A stretch of DNA of 64,000 bases. Source: Natronomonas gomsonensis (GTDB lineage: Archaea > Halobacteriota > Halobacteria > Halobacteriales > Haloarculaceae). Each line of letters begins with the position of its first letter. Position 1 is the stretch's first letter. This document shows positions 17,760 to 28,466 of the stretch, piece by piece. The stretch covers positions 1,550,001 through 1,614,000 of the forward strand of contig NZ_CP101323.1 of the NCBI RefSeq assembly GCF_024300825.1. The letters are read 5' to 3'. Made by a program: the position numbers and the translations under genes. Under the pieces are notes generated by a model. It ran no database searches and was not told where the DNA came from. It saw only the letters and a program-made list of their open reading frames with translations.

Positions 17760-19130
17760 ATGACCACCTTCGAGTACGACGTCGTCATCGTCGGGGCCGG
17801 AACCGCCGGCTGTTACGCCGGCGCGACGCTTTCGGATGCGGGCTACGACGTCGTCATCGTCGAACGGAAGGACGCCGAGGAGGCGGGCCACATCGCCTGC
17901 GGCGACGCGCTGAAGGGCGCCGACAACTTCCCCGAGTCCATTCCGAAATCCGACATCGCCGACGCCTTCACCAACACCGAGGTCGACCACGGTCAGTTCG
18001 AGATTCCACAGGAGGACGCCGTCCTCGACATTCCCGTTCCGGGCGAGCTCGCCGTCATCGACCGCTGGGAGTACGGCCGACTCGTCATCGACGGCGCCGA
18101 ACGCGCCGGCGTCGAGTTCCACTACGACACCGTCGTCCAAGACGTGATGCAGGACGACGACGGCCGCGTCCGCGGCGTCAAAGCCAAACACAAAGGCGAC
18201 CCCCGAACCTACGAGGCGACGATTACCCTCGACGGCGCCGGCGCACTGTCGCTGCTACAGGACAAGGCCGATTTCGAGGACGCCACCTTCGACACCAACG
18301 TCCGCTACTCGCAGTTCGCCTCCGCCTACCGGGAGGTCATCGAGGTCGACGAACCCGTCGAGTGGTCCGACGCCCTCGTGTTCAAACCGACCAAGCGCTC
18401 GGCGGGGTATCTCTGGTACTTCCCGCGAACCCCCACCGAAATCAACGTCGGCCTGGGCTTCCAGATGAACGAGGAGCCGATGAAGCTCGTCAAGGACCTC
18501 CGGGAGGACATCAGCCAGCGACCCGAATTGAAAAACGCCACCGTCAAGGACAAACTCGGCGCCGCACTCCCGACTCGTCGACCGTACGACTCGGCGGTCG
18601 CACCCGGATACATGGCCATCGGCGACTCGGCGGCCCACGTCAACCCCATTAGCGGCGGCGGCATCGCCGGCGCTGCCTACGCCGGCCAGTACGCCGGCGA
18701 GCAGGCCATCCAGGCCATCGAGGAAGGCGACGTGAGCGAGTCGAGTCTCTGGCGGTACAACGAGCGTGTGATGGACCACTACGGCGGCCGGTACGCCGCC
18801 CTCGACATTTACAACATCTTCTCGACGGCCTATGACCTCGACGACCTCTTGGCGCTTCTGGCCGCGATGCCCGCCGAAAAACTCTCGGATGCGCTGTATT
18901 CGGGGTCGGCGAACGTCAGCCTCAAACTCAAACTGCAGGTGCTGTACAAGTCCATCGGCCACTGGGGGACGCTGAAGAACCTCTACGACACGAAGAACCT
19001 CGCCGACCGCCTGCTCGACCACTACGAAACCTACCCCTCCAGCCCCGACGGCTTCGAGTCCTGGCGTCGCGAGCGCGACCACATCATGGACGACATCTAC
19101 GCGGAGACGGGCGCGGAACCGAAGTACTGA
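17760..19130 (+). CDS. Geranylgeranyl reductase family flavoprotein (copy 2)
   Basis: The 456-residue product is a full-length, same-size paralogue of the 4548 protein. The FAD loop is VIVGAGTAG, followed by CGDALKGADNFPES and GDSAAHVNPISGGGIAGA. The second FAD region differs from copy 1: Asp-Ser replaces Asp-Ala, and Ile-Ser replaces Cys-Thr before the GGG. Such differences could reflect substrate choice (lipid versus quinone side chain). It lies 62 bp after the Bax1 gene. Role by family: prenyl-chain saturation at the membrane. Confidence 0.93.
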   Translation: MTTFEYDVVIVGAGTAGCYAGATLSDAGYDVVIVERKDAEEAGHIACGDALKGADNFPESIPKSDIADAFTNTEVDHGQFEIPQEDAVLDIPVPGELAVIDRWEYGRLVIDGAERAGVEFHYDTVVQDVMQDDDGRVRGVKAKHKGDPRTYEATITLDGAGALSLLQDKADFEDATFDTNVRYSQFASAYREVIEVDEPVEWSDALVFKPTKRSAGYLWYFPRTPTEINVGLGFQMNEEPMKLVKDLREDISQRPELKNATVKDKLGAALPTRRPYDSAVAPGYMAIGDSAAHVNPISGGGIAGAAYAGQYAGEQAIQAIEEGDVSESSLWRYNERVMDHYGGRYAALDIYNIFSTAYDLDDLLALLAAMPAEKLSDALYSGSANVSLKLKLQVLYKSIGHWGTLKNLYDTKNLADRLLDHYETYPSSPDGFESWRRERDHIMDDIYAETGAEPKY

Positions 19131-19178
19131 GCGCCGGTTTCGAGTCGTTTAATCCGCGAGAACACGAACCGAGTCAGT

Positions 19179-19553
19179 ATGGCCGAGGAGACGCTGTACG
19201 AGCGACTCGGAGGACACGATGGAATCCGCGCCGTCGTCGACGATTTCTACGACCGATTGCAGGCAGACGACGAACTCGGACCGTTCTTCGAGGACGCCGA
19301 CATGGAGAGACTCCGGAAGACACAGACGGACTTCCTCTGTGAAGCGGCAGGCGGTCCGGAAACGTACGATGCGGCACCCGTGCGTGAGGCACACCTCCAC
19401 GTGCCGTTCACGTCGGCCCACATCCAGCGCGCAGTCGACCTCCTGTCCGAATCGCTCGAGGAGTTCGACGTGCCGGAGGACGACGCCGAGAAAGTCATCG
19501 GGGCGATAGCCGCATACGAAGAGGACCTCCTGGCGTCGCCGGACGGCGAGTGA
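19179..19553 (+). CDS. Truncated (2/2) globin, group I-like
   Basis: The 124-residue product fits truncated haemoglobins: LYERLGGHDGIRAVVDDFY at the A/B helices, the GPFFEDADM turn, and a putative proximal His72 in REAHLHVPFT. It probably binds O2 or NO. It lies 48 bp after the reductase, but co-transcription is uncertain. Confidence 0.88.
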   Translation: MAEETLYERLGGHDGIRAVVDDFYDRLQADDELGPFFEDADMERLRKTQTDFLCEAAGGPETYDAAPVREAHLHVPFTSAHIQRAVDLLSESLEEFDVPEDDAEKVIGAIAAYEEDLLASPDGE

Positions 19554-19629
19554 GACGCGTTCGGGGGTGTATTCGGACAGCGGTCCCAATGGCGCGTACA
19601 ATGAAGGCCCTTCAGTCCGTTTTTAGGGT

Positions 19630-20208
19630 ATGTCGAACACCGGAACGCAGCCGGCGGTTCCCGACTCGGTGCGGTCCGATAGCCGGTGGAAACGCACCGA
19701 GGAGACGGCGGAGACGGTGTTCAGTCTCCCGAACGTCGAGGTGACTGGCCACACCGTCGTCTACGAGGACGCCGACCTCCGGGAACGCATCGTCGCCGCG
19801 GGCGGTCCCGACCGCATCTGGCGGTTCGTCTTCGCCACGCAACTCGAGTTCTCTCCGTCGCTACCGTTCGGAACCACCTCGCTCGTGAAACCGCGCATCG
19901 TCACCGAGTCCAAACGGGAGTTCGCCGAGGAACTCCGCGAGCGCGGCTTCGAAGCCGTCGAGGTCGGCGACACCGAGAGCGTCCGCACCGACAACCGAAA
20001 GCGGGCACGGCTCACCCGCTATCGGGCGCAACTCACCCTCGACGGTGAGACACTGCCGGTCGCAGGGCGGGTCGCCGCGTGGTACGACGGGGCGTTCTAC
20101 GTCGCCGGCGGCGCCTATCCGACCGACGGTCTCGACCGGTGGGTCAACGACGCCGAGACGGAGCGTTACGAAAAGGAACTGCTCGATATCATTCGAGCTG
20201 TGGGGTAA
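19630..20208 (+). CDS. Conserved haloarchaeal protein (DUF6517-like)
   Basis: The 192-residue product has no membrane segment or catalytic motif that I recognise. It has alternating strands and an Arg-rich middle, with PVAGRVAAWYDGAFYVAGGAY near the end. It looks like the haloarchaeal DUF6517 family, a moderate-confidence recollection. Its last 20 bp overlap the end of trmI on the other strand. Confidence 0.75.
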   Translation: MSNTGTQPAVPDSVRSDSRWKRTEETAETVFSLPNVEVTGHTVVYEDADLRERIVAAGGPDRIWRFVFATQLEFSPSLPFGTTSLVKPRIVTESKREFAEELRERGFEAVEVGDTESVRTDNRKRARLTRYRAQLTLDGETLPVAGRVAAWYDGAFYVAGGAYPTDGLDRWVNDAETERYEKELLDIIRAVG

Positions 20209-20935
20209 AGCGGGCGAAACAGAGATACCCCGTGTGGCCGACGCCCGCAGTCGATGGCCGAGAGCCGCGGTCGTCGAAGTCCATCCGTCGCTGGATGGTT
20301 TCGAGCGTCTCGATTTCCGAAAGACCCGCTTCGCGGGCGGCCTCGACGCAGCCGCGGGCGGACTCGACGAAGGGAGTGTAGGCGGCGACGAACCCACCGG
20401 GAGCGAGCAGCTCCGGGGCGCGCTCGACGACCGCGGGCGCATCGCCCGTATCGAGCGTCAGCAAATCGAAGGACCCCTCGATGTCGTCGAGGTCCTCCAG
20501 CAGGTCGCCGGACCGGACCTCGACGGTGTCGGTGACGCCCGCGAGGTCCATGTTCTCGCGAGCCACCTCGGCGAACTCCGGGTCGCGTTCGTAAGTCGTC
20601 ACATCGACACCAAGTCTGCCGAGATAGGCGGCGAGAACGCCGGTTCCGGTACCGGCGTCGAGCGTGCGGTCGCCCGAAGCGACGCCGGTGTGGCCGACGA
20701 CCAAGCCGATGTCGCGTGGCATCATCGGCGCGCCGGTGCGTTCGAGGTGGTCGAAGAGGTCCGGACCGCGGAGTCGTCGGACCTCGAAGGCCTCCCCGAG
20801 ATGCGTCTCGAGGGTCGTCCCGGTGGTTACGTCCTCGGGGACTTCGAGAATACCGAGGTCGGACTCCATCGTCTCGCCGGGGCGAACGAGGAACTCCCGG
20901 TTGCCACGAACGACGAGAACGCGTCGCTCGCTCAC
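20189..20935 (-). CDS. trmI: tRNA (adenine-N1)-methyltransferase TrmI
   Basis: The 248-residue product makes m1A in tRNA (positions 57/58 in archaea). The N-terminal beta domain is followed by [15 protein letters not shown] and the SAM site [15 protein letters not shown]. The acidic residue YERDPEF and the catalytic [10 protein letters not shown] segment come next, and the product ends in GYLCFARF. It overlaps the NAC gene by four bases (ATGA); this coupling is common in haloarchaea. Confidence 0.93.
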   Translation of the reverse strand: MSERRVLVVRGNREFLVRPGETMESDLGILEVPEDVTTGTTLETHLGEAFEVRRLRGPDLFDHLERTGAPMMPRDIGLVVGHTGVASGDRTLDAGTGTGVLAAYLGRLGVDVTTYERDPEFAEVARENMDLAGVTDTVEVRSGDLLEDLDDIEGSFDLLTLDTGDAPAVVERAPELLAPGGFVAAYTPFVESARGCVEAAREAGLSEIETLETIQRRMDFDDRGSRPSTAGVGHTGYLCFARFTPQLE

Positions 20936-21330
20936 TCTACTTCGAGCTTCTGGACGGCCGCCGCGAGGTCGCCGGTCTCCTCGAGGACTTCACGGGCGCG
21001 CTCCTCGGAGACACCGGCCCGGCGAGCGACGATTTCGACGTCCTCGTCGGAGAACTCGCTGCTGCCGGTGTCGTCGCTCTCGGATTCCGACTCACCCTCG
21101 ATGGCCTCGGTGCCCTCGCCGCGTGGCCGCGTGTCGGGGTCGCCGACGATTTGATACGTTTGCTGGCCCTGGGCGTCCATCCGCTGGACCTCGGCGTCGT
21201 GGAAGACGAGTTCCTCGTCGGCCGTGCGGATGATGACCTCCTCGGCGTCGATGTCGGTGAGGTCGATACCCATCTGGCTCATCATCTGTTCCATCTTGCG
21301 CGGATTCATGCCGCCGCCTCCTCCAAACAT
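20932..21330 (-). CDS. nac: Nascent polypeptide-associated complex protein
   Basis: The 132-residue archaeal homodimeric NAC binds nascent chains at the ribosome exit. The N-terminus is Gly/Met-rich ([15 protein letters not shown]). The NAC beta domain ([12 protein letters not shown]) follows, then an acidic linker and a C-terminal UBA helix bundle ([16 protein letters not shown]). The ATG at 21330 begins the family's usual N-terminus. Confidence 0.95.
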   Translation of the reverse strand: MFGGGGGMNPRKMEQMMSQMGIDLTDIDAEEVIIRTADEELVFHDAEVQRMDAQGQQTYQIVGDPDTRPRGEGTEAIEGESESESDDTGSSEFSDEDVEIVARRAGVSEERAREVLEETGDLAAAVQKLEVE

Positions 21331-21385
21331 ACCCGAAGTGAGGGCGCGACGGGGCAAAAAGCCTGATGTTACGCCGTGGGCGAAC

Positions 21386-21844
21386 TCACGCCTCGATGCC
21401 GTCGCGGACTTTCACCGCCATGCCCGTCTCGAAATCGAGCATGGCGTCGGCCGAGAGTTCGGCTCGACCGACCGCCAAGAGGTCGCCGTCGTAGTGTTCG
21501 ACCAACACCTCGTCGCCCGGACGGACGGCGGGGTCGACCTCCCGGACGAACTTCGCGAAGACGTTCTTCTCCTCGCGGACGAACGGTTCGCTGTCGTCGC
21601 CGACGACGACCCGGTAGGCCGGCGCATCGAGGGCGGCCTGCAACCGCCGTCCGCCGGCCGCGCCGAGCGTGAACCGGCCGTCGACGCCGTAGGAGAGTAT
21701 CCGGTCGTCGTCGGCGAGAATCTGCTGTGGCCGGCCGGAACTGGTTCGCTGGACGGTGATGTCGCCGTCGAACAGCGCGGCGCCGGCGCCCGCCCCGAAC
21801 TGGTAGTCCGCGACGGTCCGCAACGAATCGAGACTGCTACCCAT
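21386..21844 (-). CDS. PUA domain protein
   Basis: The 152-residue product carries a C-terminal PUA domain: [23 protein letters not shown], then [16 protein letters not shown] and [11 protein letters not shown]. The N-terminal half matches the region that precedes PUA in archaeal tRNA-guanine transglycosylase-type proteins ([13 protein letters not shown]). It is probably an RNA-binding factor; the catalytic partner is unknown. Confidence 0.88.
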   Translation of the reverse strand: MGSSLDSLRTVADYQFGAGAGAALFDGDITVQRTSSGRPQQILADDDRILSYGVDGRFTLGAAGGRRLQAALDAPAYRVVVGDDSEPFVREEKNVFAKFVREVDPAVRPGDEVLVEHYDGDLLAVGRAELSADAMLDFETGMAVKVRDGIEA

Positions 21845-21958
21845 ACCATCGCTGGGTGCCGCACCCGCAAAACCCCTGTGAGTCGGTCATCGACGACGGA
21901 ACCCCCCCGCTCAGGACAATCGGTGAGTTTTAACTGCCGGGTTCACATACCGACAGGT

Positions 21959-22147
21959 ATGGCAACCAACACGGGCAGGCTCGTCGTCGGCGCCGCGCTC
22001 CTCGTCGTCTGCAGTATCGTCGTCCTCGTCGCAGGGTTCCTCGACACGCCGATTCCGTACGCCCCGGGCGTCGCCGCAGTCGCCACGCTGGGAATGGTCG
22101 TCGGAACCCTTCTCGTCGGACTCTCCGAGAAGGACGCCGCCGTCTGA
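21959..22147 (+). CDS. Small two-helix membrane protein
   Basis: The 62-residue product has two hydrophobic helices (about 6-28 and 34-55) joined by DTPIPYAPG and ending in SEKDAAV. The ATG is 28 nt after a GTTTTAAC element at 21927-21934, so it is probably leaderless. Family unknown. It lies 55 bp upstream of the S49 protease gene on the same strand. Confidence 0.7.
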   Translation: MATNTGRLVVGAALLVVCSIVVLVAGFLDTPIPYAPGVAAVATLGMVVGTLLVGLSEKDAAV

Positions 22148-22202
22148 ACCGTCGATACCCTTCTCACCCACACTTAACAGTCAGACGGCCCTCACTCCGG
22201 GC

Positions 22203-23201
22203 ATGAACGGATTCGAGAGGCTCGGACGGGTCGTCATCGGACTCTTCGTCGCCGCCGTCGCCGCCGTCGCCGCGTGGTTGCTGTTCGTCGCAACACCCGC
22301 GGATACGGCCGAACTGATTGGTGTGTTGCTCGTCGTCGCGACCGTCGCCGCTGGACTCCGCGTCGGAAGCAACATCGCTGCTAACGTGTTTCCGGCGTAC
22401 AACGTCGCGGAGGTAGCCGTCGAGGGACCGATTACCCGTGACGGCGGCGGTGGGTTCCCCCCATCAACTCCAGGCACTCCCGGCGCGGACAAAATCGTCG
22501 ACCTCATCGAGAACGCTGACACAGACGACAACGCGGAAGCGTTGTTGTTGCGGTTGAACACGCCCGGCGGCGCCGTCGTCCCGAGCGACGATATCCGGCT
22601 GGCGGCGAAACGTTTCGACGGCCCGACCGTCGCCTACACGACCGACGTGTGTGCCAGCGGCGGCTACTGGATTGCCTCCGGCTGTGACGAGTTGTGGGCC
22701 CGCGACGGCAGCGTCGTCGGCTCCATCGGCGTCCGTGGGTCGCGGATGACCGCCGCCGACCTCTTGGAGAAGGCTGGCCTCGAATACGAACAGCTCACTG
22801 CCGGGGAGTTCAAAGAGGCTGGCGTCCCCTTCGATGACCTCGAACCGGAGGAACGGGAGTACCTGCAGGGCATCATCGACGACTACTACGACCAGTTCGT
22901 CGAGACGGTCGCCGAGGGCAGAGGGATGGACGAAACCGAGATTCGCGACACCGAAGCGAAGGTCTTTCTCGGAAGCGAGGCCCACGAGATGGGGCTGGTC
23001 GACTCCATCGGCACCCGCAAAGACGTAGAGGAGCGCCTCGAAGACCTCCTCGACGAGGAGGTGTCGACGACGGAACTGGAGCCACGACTCGGCGTCGCCG
23101 AACGGCTCCGCGGCGGTGCCGAATCCGTCGCCTACGCCGTCGGCGCCGGTATCGCCAGTCAGTTCACCGACGCCAGCGGCGAGTTCCGGTTTCGGGTATA
23201 A
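22203..23201 (+). CDS. S49 family (SppA-type) membrane serine protease
   Basis: The 332-residue product has two N-terminal membrane helices (about 10-30 and 36-58) and then a ClpP-fold S49 domain. The Ser-Lys dyad is Ser152 in CASGGYWIAS and Lys204 in AGEFKEAG. It has the size of the small archaeal signal-peptide peptidase, which degrades cleaved signal peptides in the membrane. It is close to the small membrane protein upstream. Confidence 0.92.
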   Translation: MNGFERLGRVVIGLFVAAVAAVAAWLLFVATPADTAELIGVLLVVATVAAGLRVGSNIAANVFPAYNVAEVAVEGPITRDGGGGFPPSTPGTPGADKIVDLIENADTDDNAEALLLRLNTPGGAVVPSDDIRLAAKRFDGPTVAYTTDVCASGGYWIASGCDELWARDGSVVGSIGVRGSRMTAADLLEKAGLEYEQLTAGEFKEAGVPFDDLEPEEREYLQGIIDDYYDQFVETVAEGRGMDETEIRDTEAKVFLGSEAHEMGLVDSIGTRKDVEERLEDLLDEEVSTTELEPRLGVAERLRGGAESVAYAVGAGIASQFTDASGEFRFRV

Positions 23202-23225
23202 CGCCGCCGGGATAGTTGAGCATCC

Positions 23226-23375
23226 GCGAGGCGCGAAGCGCCGAGCGGTTCGCCGGCGGCGAAGCCGCCGGTAGCGACGAAGTGACCACCGCGCGCCCTC
23301 GGCGCGCGACGGGAACGAGTCGCTATTTTTCATCGAAGTTTTTGCCGGTCGCCGCAGGCGACCGTGCAAAAAGTT
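23226..23375 (+). repeat. Cluster of four perfect hairpins, one nested in a longer stem
   Basis: Perfect inverted repeats with three-base loops lie at 23230-23242 (5-bp arms), 23253-23271 (8-bp arms, GAA loop), 23290-23308 (8-bp arms, CTC loop) and 23346-23364 (8-bp arms, GCA loop). TAGCGAC at 23272-23278 pairs with GTCGCTA at 23319-23325 and encloses the third hairpin. TTTTTGC/GCAAAAA extends the fourth. The element fills the gap between the S49 gene and the DUF373 gene. It resembles intergenic palindromic repeat elements that I recall from other haloarchaeal genomes. Confidence 0.85.
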
Positions 23376-23416
23376 CGTCCTGAAAGCTTTTGTCCGCCCA
23401 CTGGCAACGGACCACC

Positions 23417-24547
23417 GTGAGCACGCTGGTCGTGTGCGTCGACCGCGACGGGACCCTCGGGCCGAACGGCCCAATCGTTGGCTGGGAGGCCGTCCAAGCG
23501 CTCGTCACCGACGTGGGCATCGACGACCCCGAGGATAGCCGTGTCAACTGCCTGTTGGAGACGCTCAGCGTCGCCCGGGACCTCCGCGACGAGGGCGAAG
23601 ACCCCCTCGTCGCCGTCATTTCCGGCGGTGGCGGCGACGGCATCAACGGCGACCGCGCCGTCGCCCGCGGTATCGACACTCTCGTCGCGGACAACGACAT
23701 CGAGGCCGCAATCGTCGTCACGGATTCAGCCAGCGACGAGCGACTCGTCCCCATCATCGAGAGTCGCGTCCAAGTCGATGCGGTCGACCGCGTAGTCGTC
23801 CGACAGTCCCACGACATCCAATCGACGTACTACCTCCTGAAGCAGTTCCTCGGCGACGAGGAGTTACGCGGAACGGTGTTGGTCCCCATCGGCGCCGCAT
23901 TGCTCGCGTTTCCGGTGTTGCTGCTGTTGGCCGACGACGTGGCCATCGCGCTGTCGGCCATCGCCGCAGTCATCGGGACGTTCCTTCTGTACAAGGGTCT
24001 CGGCATCGACGACTTCGTGGCGACGCTTCCTCGGCGGGTTCGGGACGCCTTCTACTCCGGACAGGTGTCGCTCGTCACCTACGTCGTCGGAACCGGGTTG
24101 GCGTTCGTCGGCATCTTCGCCGGCGGCATCAGCGCGACGAACATGACCGTGACGAGCGAACTGCTGGTCGGCTTGCGGTTCATTTTCGACAGCGTTCCGT
24201 GGTTCGCGGCGGCGGCACTGGCGGCCGCGACCGGCCGCCTCATCGACGAGTTGCTGGCCGAAGAGGGTGTCTCCGCGGCGCTGATGAACCTCCCGTTCGG
24301 CGTCGTTGCCGTCGGTTTGGTCGTCCGTGGCTTCACGGGGTATTTCCTCGAACGCGCCGACGTGCTCGGCCCCTTCAACGTGCCGGCGACCGAACTCGGT
24401 CCCGTGAGTATCGAGGGGTTCGTTCTCGGAATCTGGGGGCGACTCGCGCTGTACGTCGCCGCCGGCATCCTCGCGAGTTTCCTCGGGGTCGCCTTCGCCT
24501 CGCGGATGAGCGAGGGTGATTCGCCGCTCGAAGAGGTCCCCGAGTAG
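23417..24547 (+). CDS. DUF373 family membrane protein
   Basis: The 376-residue product belongs to the archaeal DUF373 family. A soluble N-terminal ~150-residue domain (LVVCVDRDGTLGPN, VISGGGGDGI, VVRQSHDIQSTYY) is followed by about six membrane helices. The GTG at 23417 is chosen because it starts the conserved domain and lies about 27 nt after AAAGCTTTTG. Function unknown; the cytosolic Asp-rich loops suggest ligand or metal binding. Confidence 0.88.
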   Translation: MSTLVVCVDRDGTLGPNGPIVGWEAVQALVTDVGIDDPEDSRVNCLLETLSVARDLRDEGEDPLVAVISGGGGDGINGDRAVARGIDTLVADNDIEAAIVVTDSASDERLVPIIESRVQVDAVDRVVVRQSHDIQSTYYLLKQFLGDEELRGTVLVPIGAALLAFPVLLLLADDVAIALSAIAAVIGTFLLYKGLGIDDFVATLPRRVRDAFYSGQVSLVTYVVGTGLAFVGIFAGGISATNMTVTSELLVGLRFIFDSVPWFAAAALAAATGRLIDELLAEEGVSAALMNLPFGVVAVGLVVRGFTGYFLERADVLGPFNVPATELGPVSIEGFVLGIWGRLALYVAAGILASFLGVAFASRMSEGDSPLEEVPE

Positions 24548-24589
24548 CGGAACCGACGCCCATTTAGCCGCCGCTCGGTTACTCCGGGT

Positions 24590-25309
24590 ATGAATCCGTG
24601 GGTGAGCCTCTTTTCGGGCGGGAAGGACTCCTCGTGGGCGCTGTATCGAGCGCTCGAACGCGGTTTGCCGGTCGAGCGACTGGTGACGGTCCACCCCGAG
24701 GGCGACTCCTTCATGTACCACGTTCCCGCGACCGAGTTGGCGTCGCTGGCCGCCGAGAGCATCGGTATTCCGCTCGTCGACGTTCGCCCCGAGGACTTCG
24801 AGGCAGGTGCCGACCCGACCGAAGACAGCGGCGAGCGCGGCGACCGGGAGTTGGAACCGCTGGAGGCGGCGCTGGCCGAGTTGGCCGACGACCTCGGCGG
24901 CATCGACGGCGTCACCGCGGGCGCCGTCGAAAGTAGTTATCAGACCGACCGCATCGAGGCGATGTGTGAGCGCCTCGATGCCGAGTTGTTCGCCCCGCTG
25001 TGGCAGGAAGAGCCCCGCGAGTTGGCCGACGCGATGTTGGACGCCGGCTTCGAAATCAAAATCGTCCGCGTGGCGGCGTACGGACTCGACGAGTCGTGGC
25101 TCGGACGGACGCTGGATGCCGATGCCCTCGCCGACCTCGAAGCGCTCAACGACGAGTACGGCGTCCACATCCTCGGGGAGGGCGGAGAGTTCGAGACGCT
25201 CGTCACCGACGGCCCCCACATGGAGCGTCCCATCGAGTTGGCATACGAGACGTCCTTCGACGGTTCGCGTGGCTCCCTGCGGGTTACCGATGCGTGGCTC
25301 GGCGAGTAG
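24590..25309 (+). CDS. Dph6-type ATP-pyrophosphatase (diphthine-ammonia ligase-like)
   Basis: The 239-residue product has the N-type PP-loop SLFSGGKDSSWA at residues ~6-17 and the family-specific GEGGEFETLVTDGP near residue 190. Archaeal homologues carry out the last step of diphthamide synthesis on elongation factor 2. Length fits the single-domain archaeal form. It follows the DUF373 gene by 42 bp. Confidence 0.9.
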   Translation: MNPWVSLFSGGKDSSWALYRALERGLPVERLVTVHPEGDSFMYHVPATELASLAAESIGIPLVDVRPEDFEAGADPTEDSGERGDRELEPLEAALAELADDLGGIDGVTAGAVESSYQTDRIEAMCERLDAELFAPLWQEEPRELADAMLDAGFEIKIVRVAAYGLDESWLGRTLDADALADLEALNDEYGVHILGEGGEFETLVTDGPHMERPIELAYETSFDGSRGSLRVTDAWLGE

Positions 25310-25379
25310 CGGGTCGCTTCGGTCGGCCCGTTCGTCGTAACAAAAGACACTTGTCCGCGGCATCTGTCGTCATCGGACA

Positions 25380-26351
25380 ATGAAAGCCGTCGTTCTCGCT
25401 GGCGGGTACGCGACGCGTCTGTGGCCCATCACGAAACACCGTCCGAAGATGTTCCTCCCGGTGGGTGAATCCACCGTTATCGACCGGATTTTCGAAGCGC
25501 TGGAAGGCGACGACCGAATCGAAGAGGTGTACGTCTCGACGAACGAGCGCTTCGCCGAGGAGTTCGAACGCTACATCGCCGAGAGCGACTTCGAGAAGCC
25601 GACGCTCTCCGTCGAGGACACCACCGAGGAATCGGAGAAGTTCGGTGTCGTCGGCGCACTCGGGCAGTTGGTCGACCGCGAGGGCATCGACGACGACTTG
25701 GTCGTCGTCGCCGGCGACAACCTCATCGGTTTCGACCTCACCGACTTCGTCGACTACTTCGAGGAGAAAGGAACGGCCGCCCTCGCCGCCTACGACGTCG
25801 GCGACCGCGAGAAGGCCAAATCGTACGGCCTCGTCGAGTTGGACGGCGAGCGAATCGTCGACTTCCAGGAGAAACCCGACGAGCCGAAGAGCACGCTCGT
25901 CTCCATCGCCTGTTATGCCTTCCCCGCGGAGTCGCTGCGGTTCGAGGAGTACCTCGAAGGCGGCAACAACCCCGACGAACCGGGATGGTTCCTGCAGTGG
26001 CTACAATCGAGGGAGGCGGTCCACGCCTTCGTCTTCGAGGAGCCGTGGTTCGACATCGGCACGCCGGAGTCGTATCTGGAGGCAATCGCGTGGTCGCTGG
26101 ACGGCGACAGCGTCATCGCCGAATCGGCGACCGTCGAGAACTCCACTATCGGCGAGAACGTCCACGTCATGCCGGGGGCGAAAATCGTCGACTCGACGCT
26201 GGACCGCTCGGTCGTCTTCGGCGACGCAACCGTCTCGGACTGTGAAATCCACGAGACCATCATCGACGAAGGCACGCACATCGAGAACGTCGACCTCGCG
26301 GGCGCGCTCATCGGCGCCCACACCCGACTCACGAACGGTTCCGGGGAGTAA
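25380..26351 (+). CDS. Sugar-phosphate nucleotidyltransferase
   Basis: The 323-residue product begins with the nucleotide-binding signature MKAVVLAGGYATRLWPIT and KPMFLPV-like text (RPKMFLPVGES). GDNLIGFDL and YGLVELDGE follow, then a C-terminal left-handed beta-helix of about 90 residues (TIGENVHVMPGAKI). It makes an NDP-sugar for glycoprotein or polysaccharide synthesis; the sugar is unknown. A glycosyltransferase is encoded 20 kb away. Confidence 0.92.
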   Translation: MKAVVLAGGYATRLWPITKHRPKMFLPVGESTVIDRIFEALEGDDRIEEVYVSTNERFAEEFERYIAESDFEKPTLSVEDTTEESEKFGVVGALGQLVDREGIDDDLVVVAGDNLIGFDLTDFVDYFEEKGTAALAAYDVGDREKAKSYGLVELDGERIVDFQEKPDEPKSTLVSIACYAFPAESLRFEEYLEGGNNPDEPGWFLQWLQSREAVHAFVFEEPWFDIGTPESYLEAIAWSLDGDSVIAESATVENSTIGENVHVMPGAKIVDSTLDRSVVFGDATVSDCEIHETIIDEGTHIENVDLAGALIGAHTRLTNGSGE

Positions 26352-26381
26352 GTTTTAGCCTTCGGGACCCAGAGTAGCGGT

Positions 26382-26672
26382 ATGCAGGGTGCAGAGCAGA
26401 CCACCCGGCAGCGCATCGCCGAGTTCCTCCGAACCGACAGCGCCGAAGCGGGCGCGCTGGCGAACGAATTCGAAATTACCACCGCCGCGGCGTTGTCACA
26501 CGTCGAACACATCGCGCGGTCGCTCGACGACACCGACGAGCAGTTGCTCGCAGCGCCGCCGGAGTGTCGCGACTGTGGCTTCTCGTCGTTCGACGACCTG
26601 ACGAACCGCCCCTCGCGGTGTCCGGAGTGCAAAAGCGAGAACGTGACCGAACCGGCGTTTACGATACAGTAG
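26382..26672 (+). CDS. Small HTH/zinc-ribbon transcription regulator
   Basis: The 96-residue product has a winged-helix-like N-terminus (RQRIAEFLRT, then LANEFEITTAAALSHVEHIA). A zinc ribbon follows with ligands in CRDCGF and CPECKS. The layout matches COG3357-type predicted archaeal regulators. It lies 30 bp after the nucleotidyltransferase, and its 3' end converges on purNH with an 18-bp gap. Confidence 0.87.
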   Translation: MQGAEQTTRQRIAEFLRTDSAEAGALANEFEITTAAALSHVEHIARSLDDTDEQLLAAPPECRDCGFSSFDDLTNRPSRCPECKSENVTEPAFTIQ

Positions 26673-26690
26673 CGGGCGGACGACTCGCTG

Positions 26691-28262
<1,572 letters not shown>

Positions 28263-28466
28263 GGTTGAAACGGACTGCCGCGCGGGCAAAGTAGTTGCGG
28301 TTGCAGTTCCCTCGAATATACACATATGCGTATATAATGTCAACAGCAGCGGCTCCGACTGCCGTTGTTATACACATTCGTGCCCACAAAACTCAATTTA
28401 ACGCGTTGAGTATGTGTTCGCTGTTCGACGAACAATGTTAACAGCACGCGGAGAGAGCGTCGTCCC

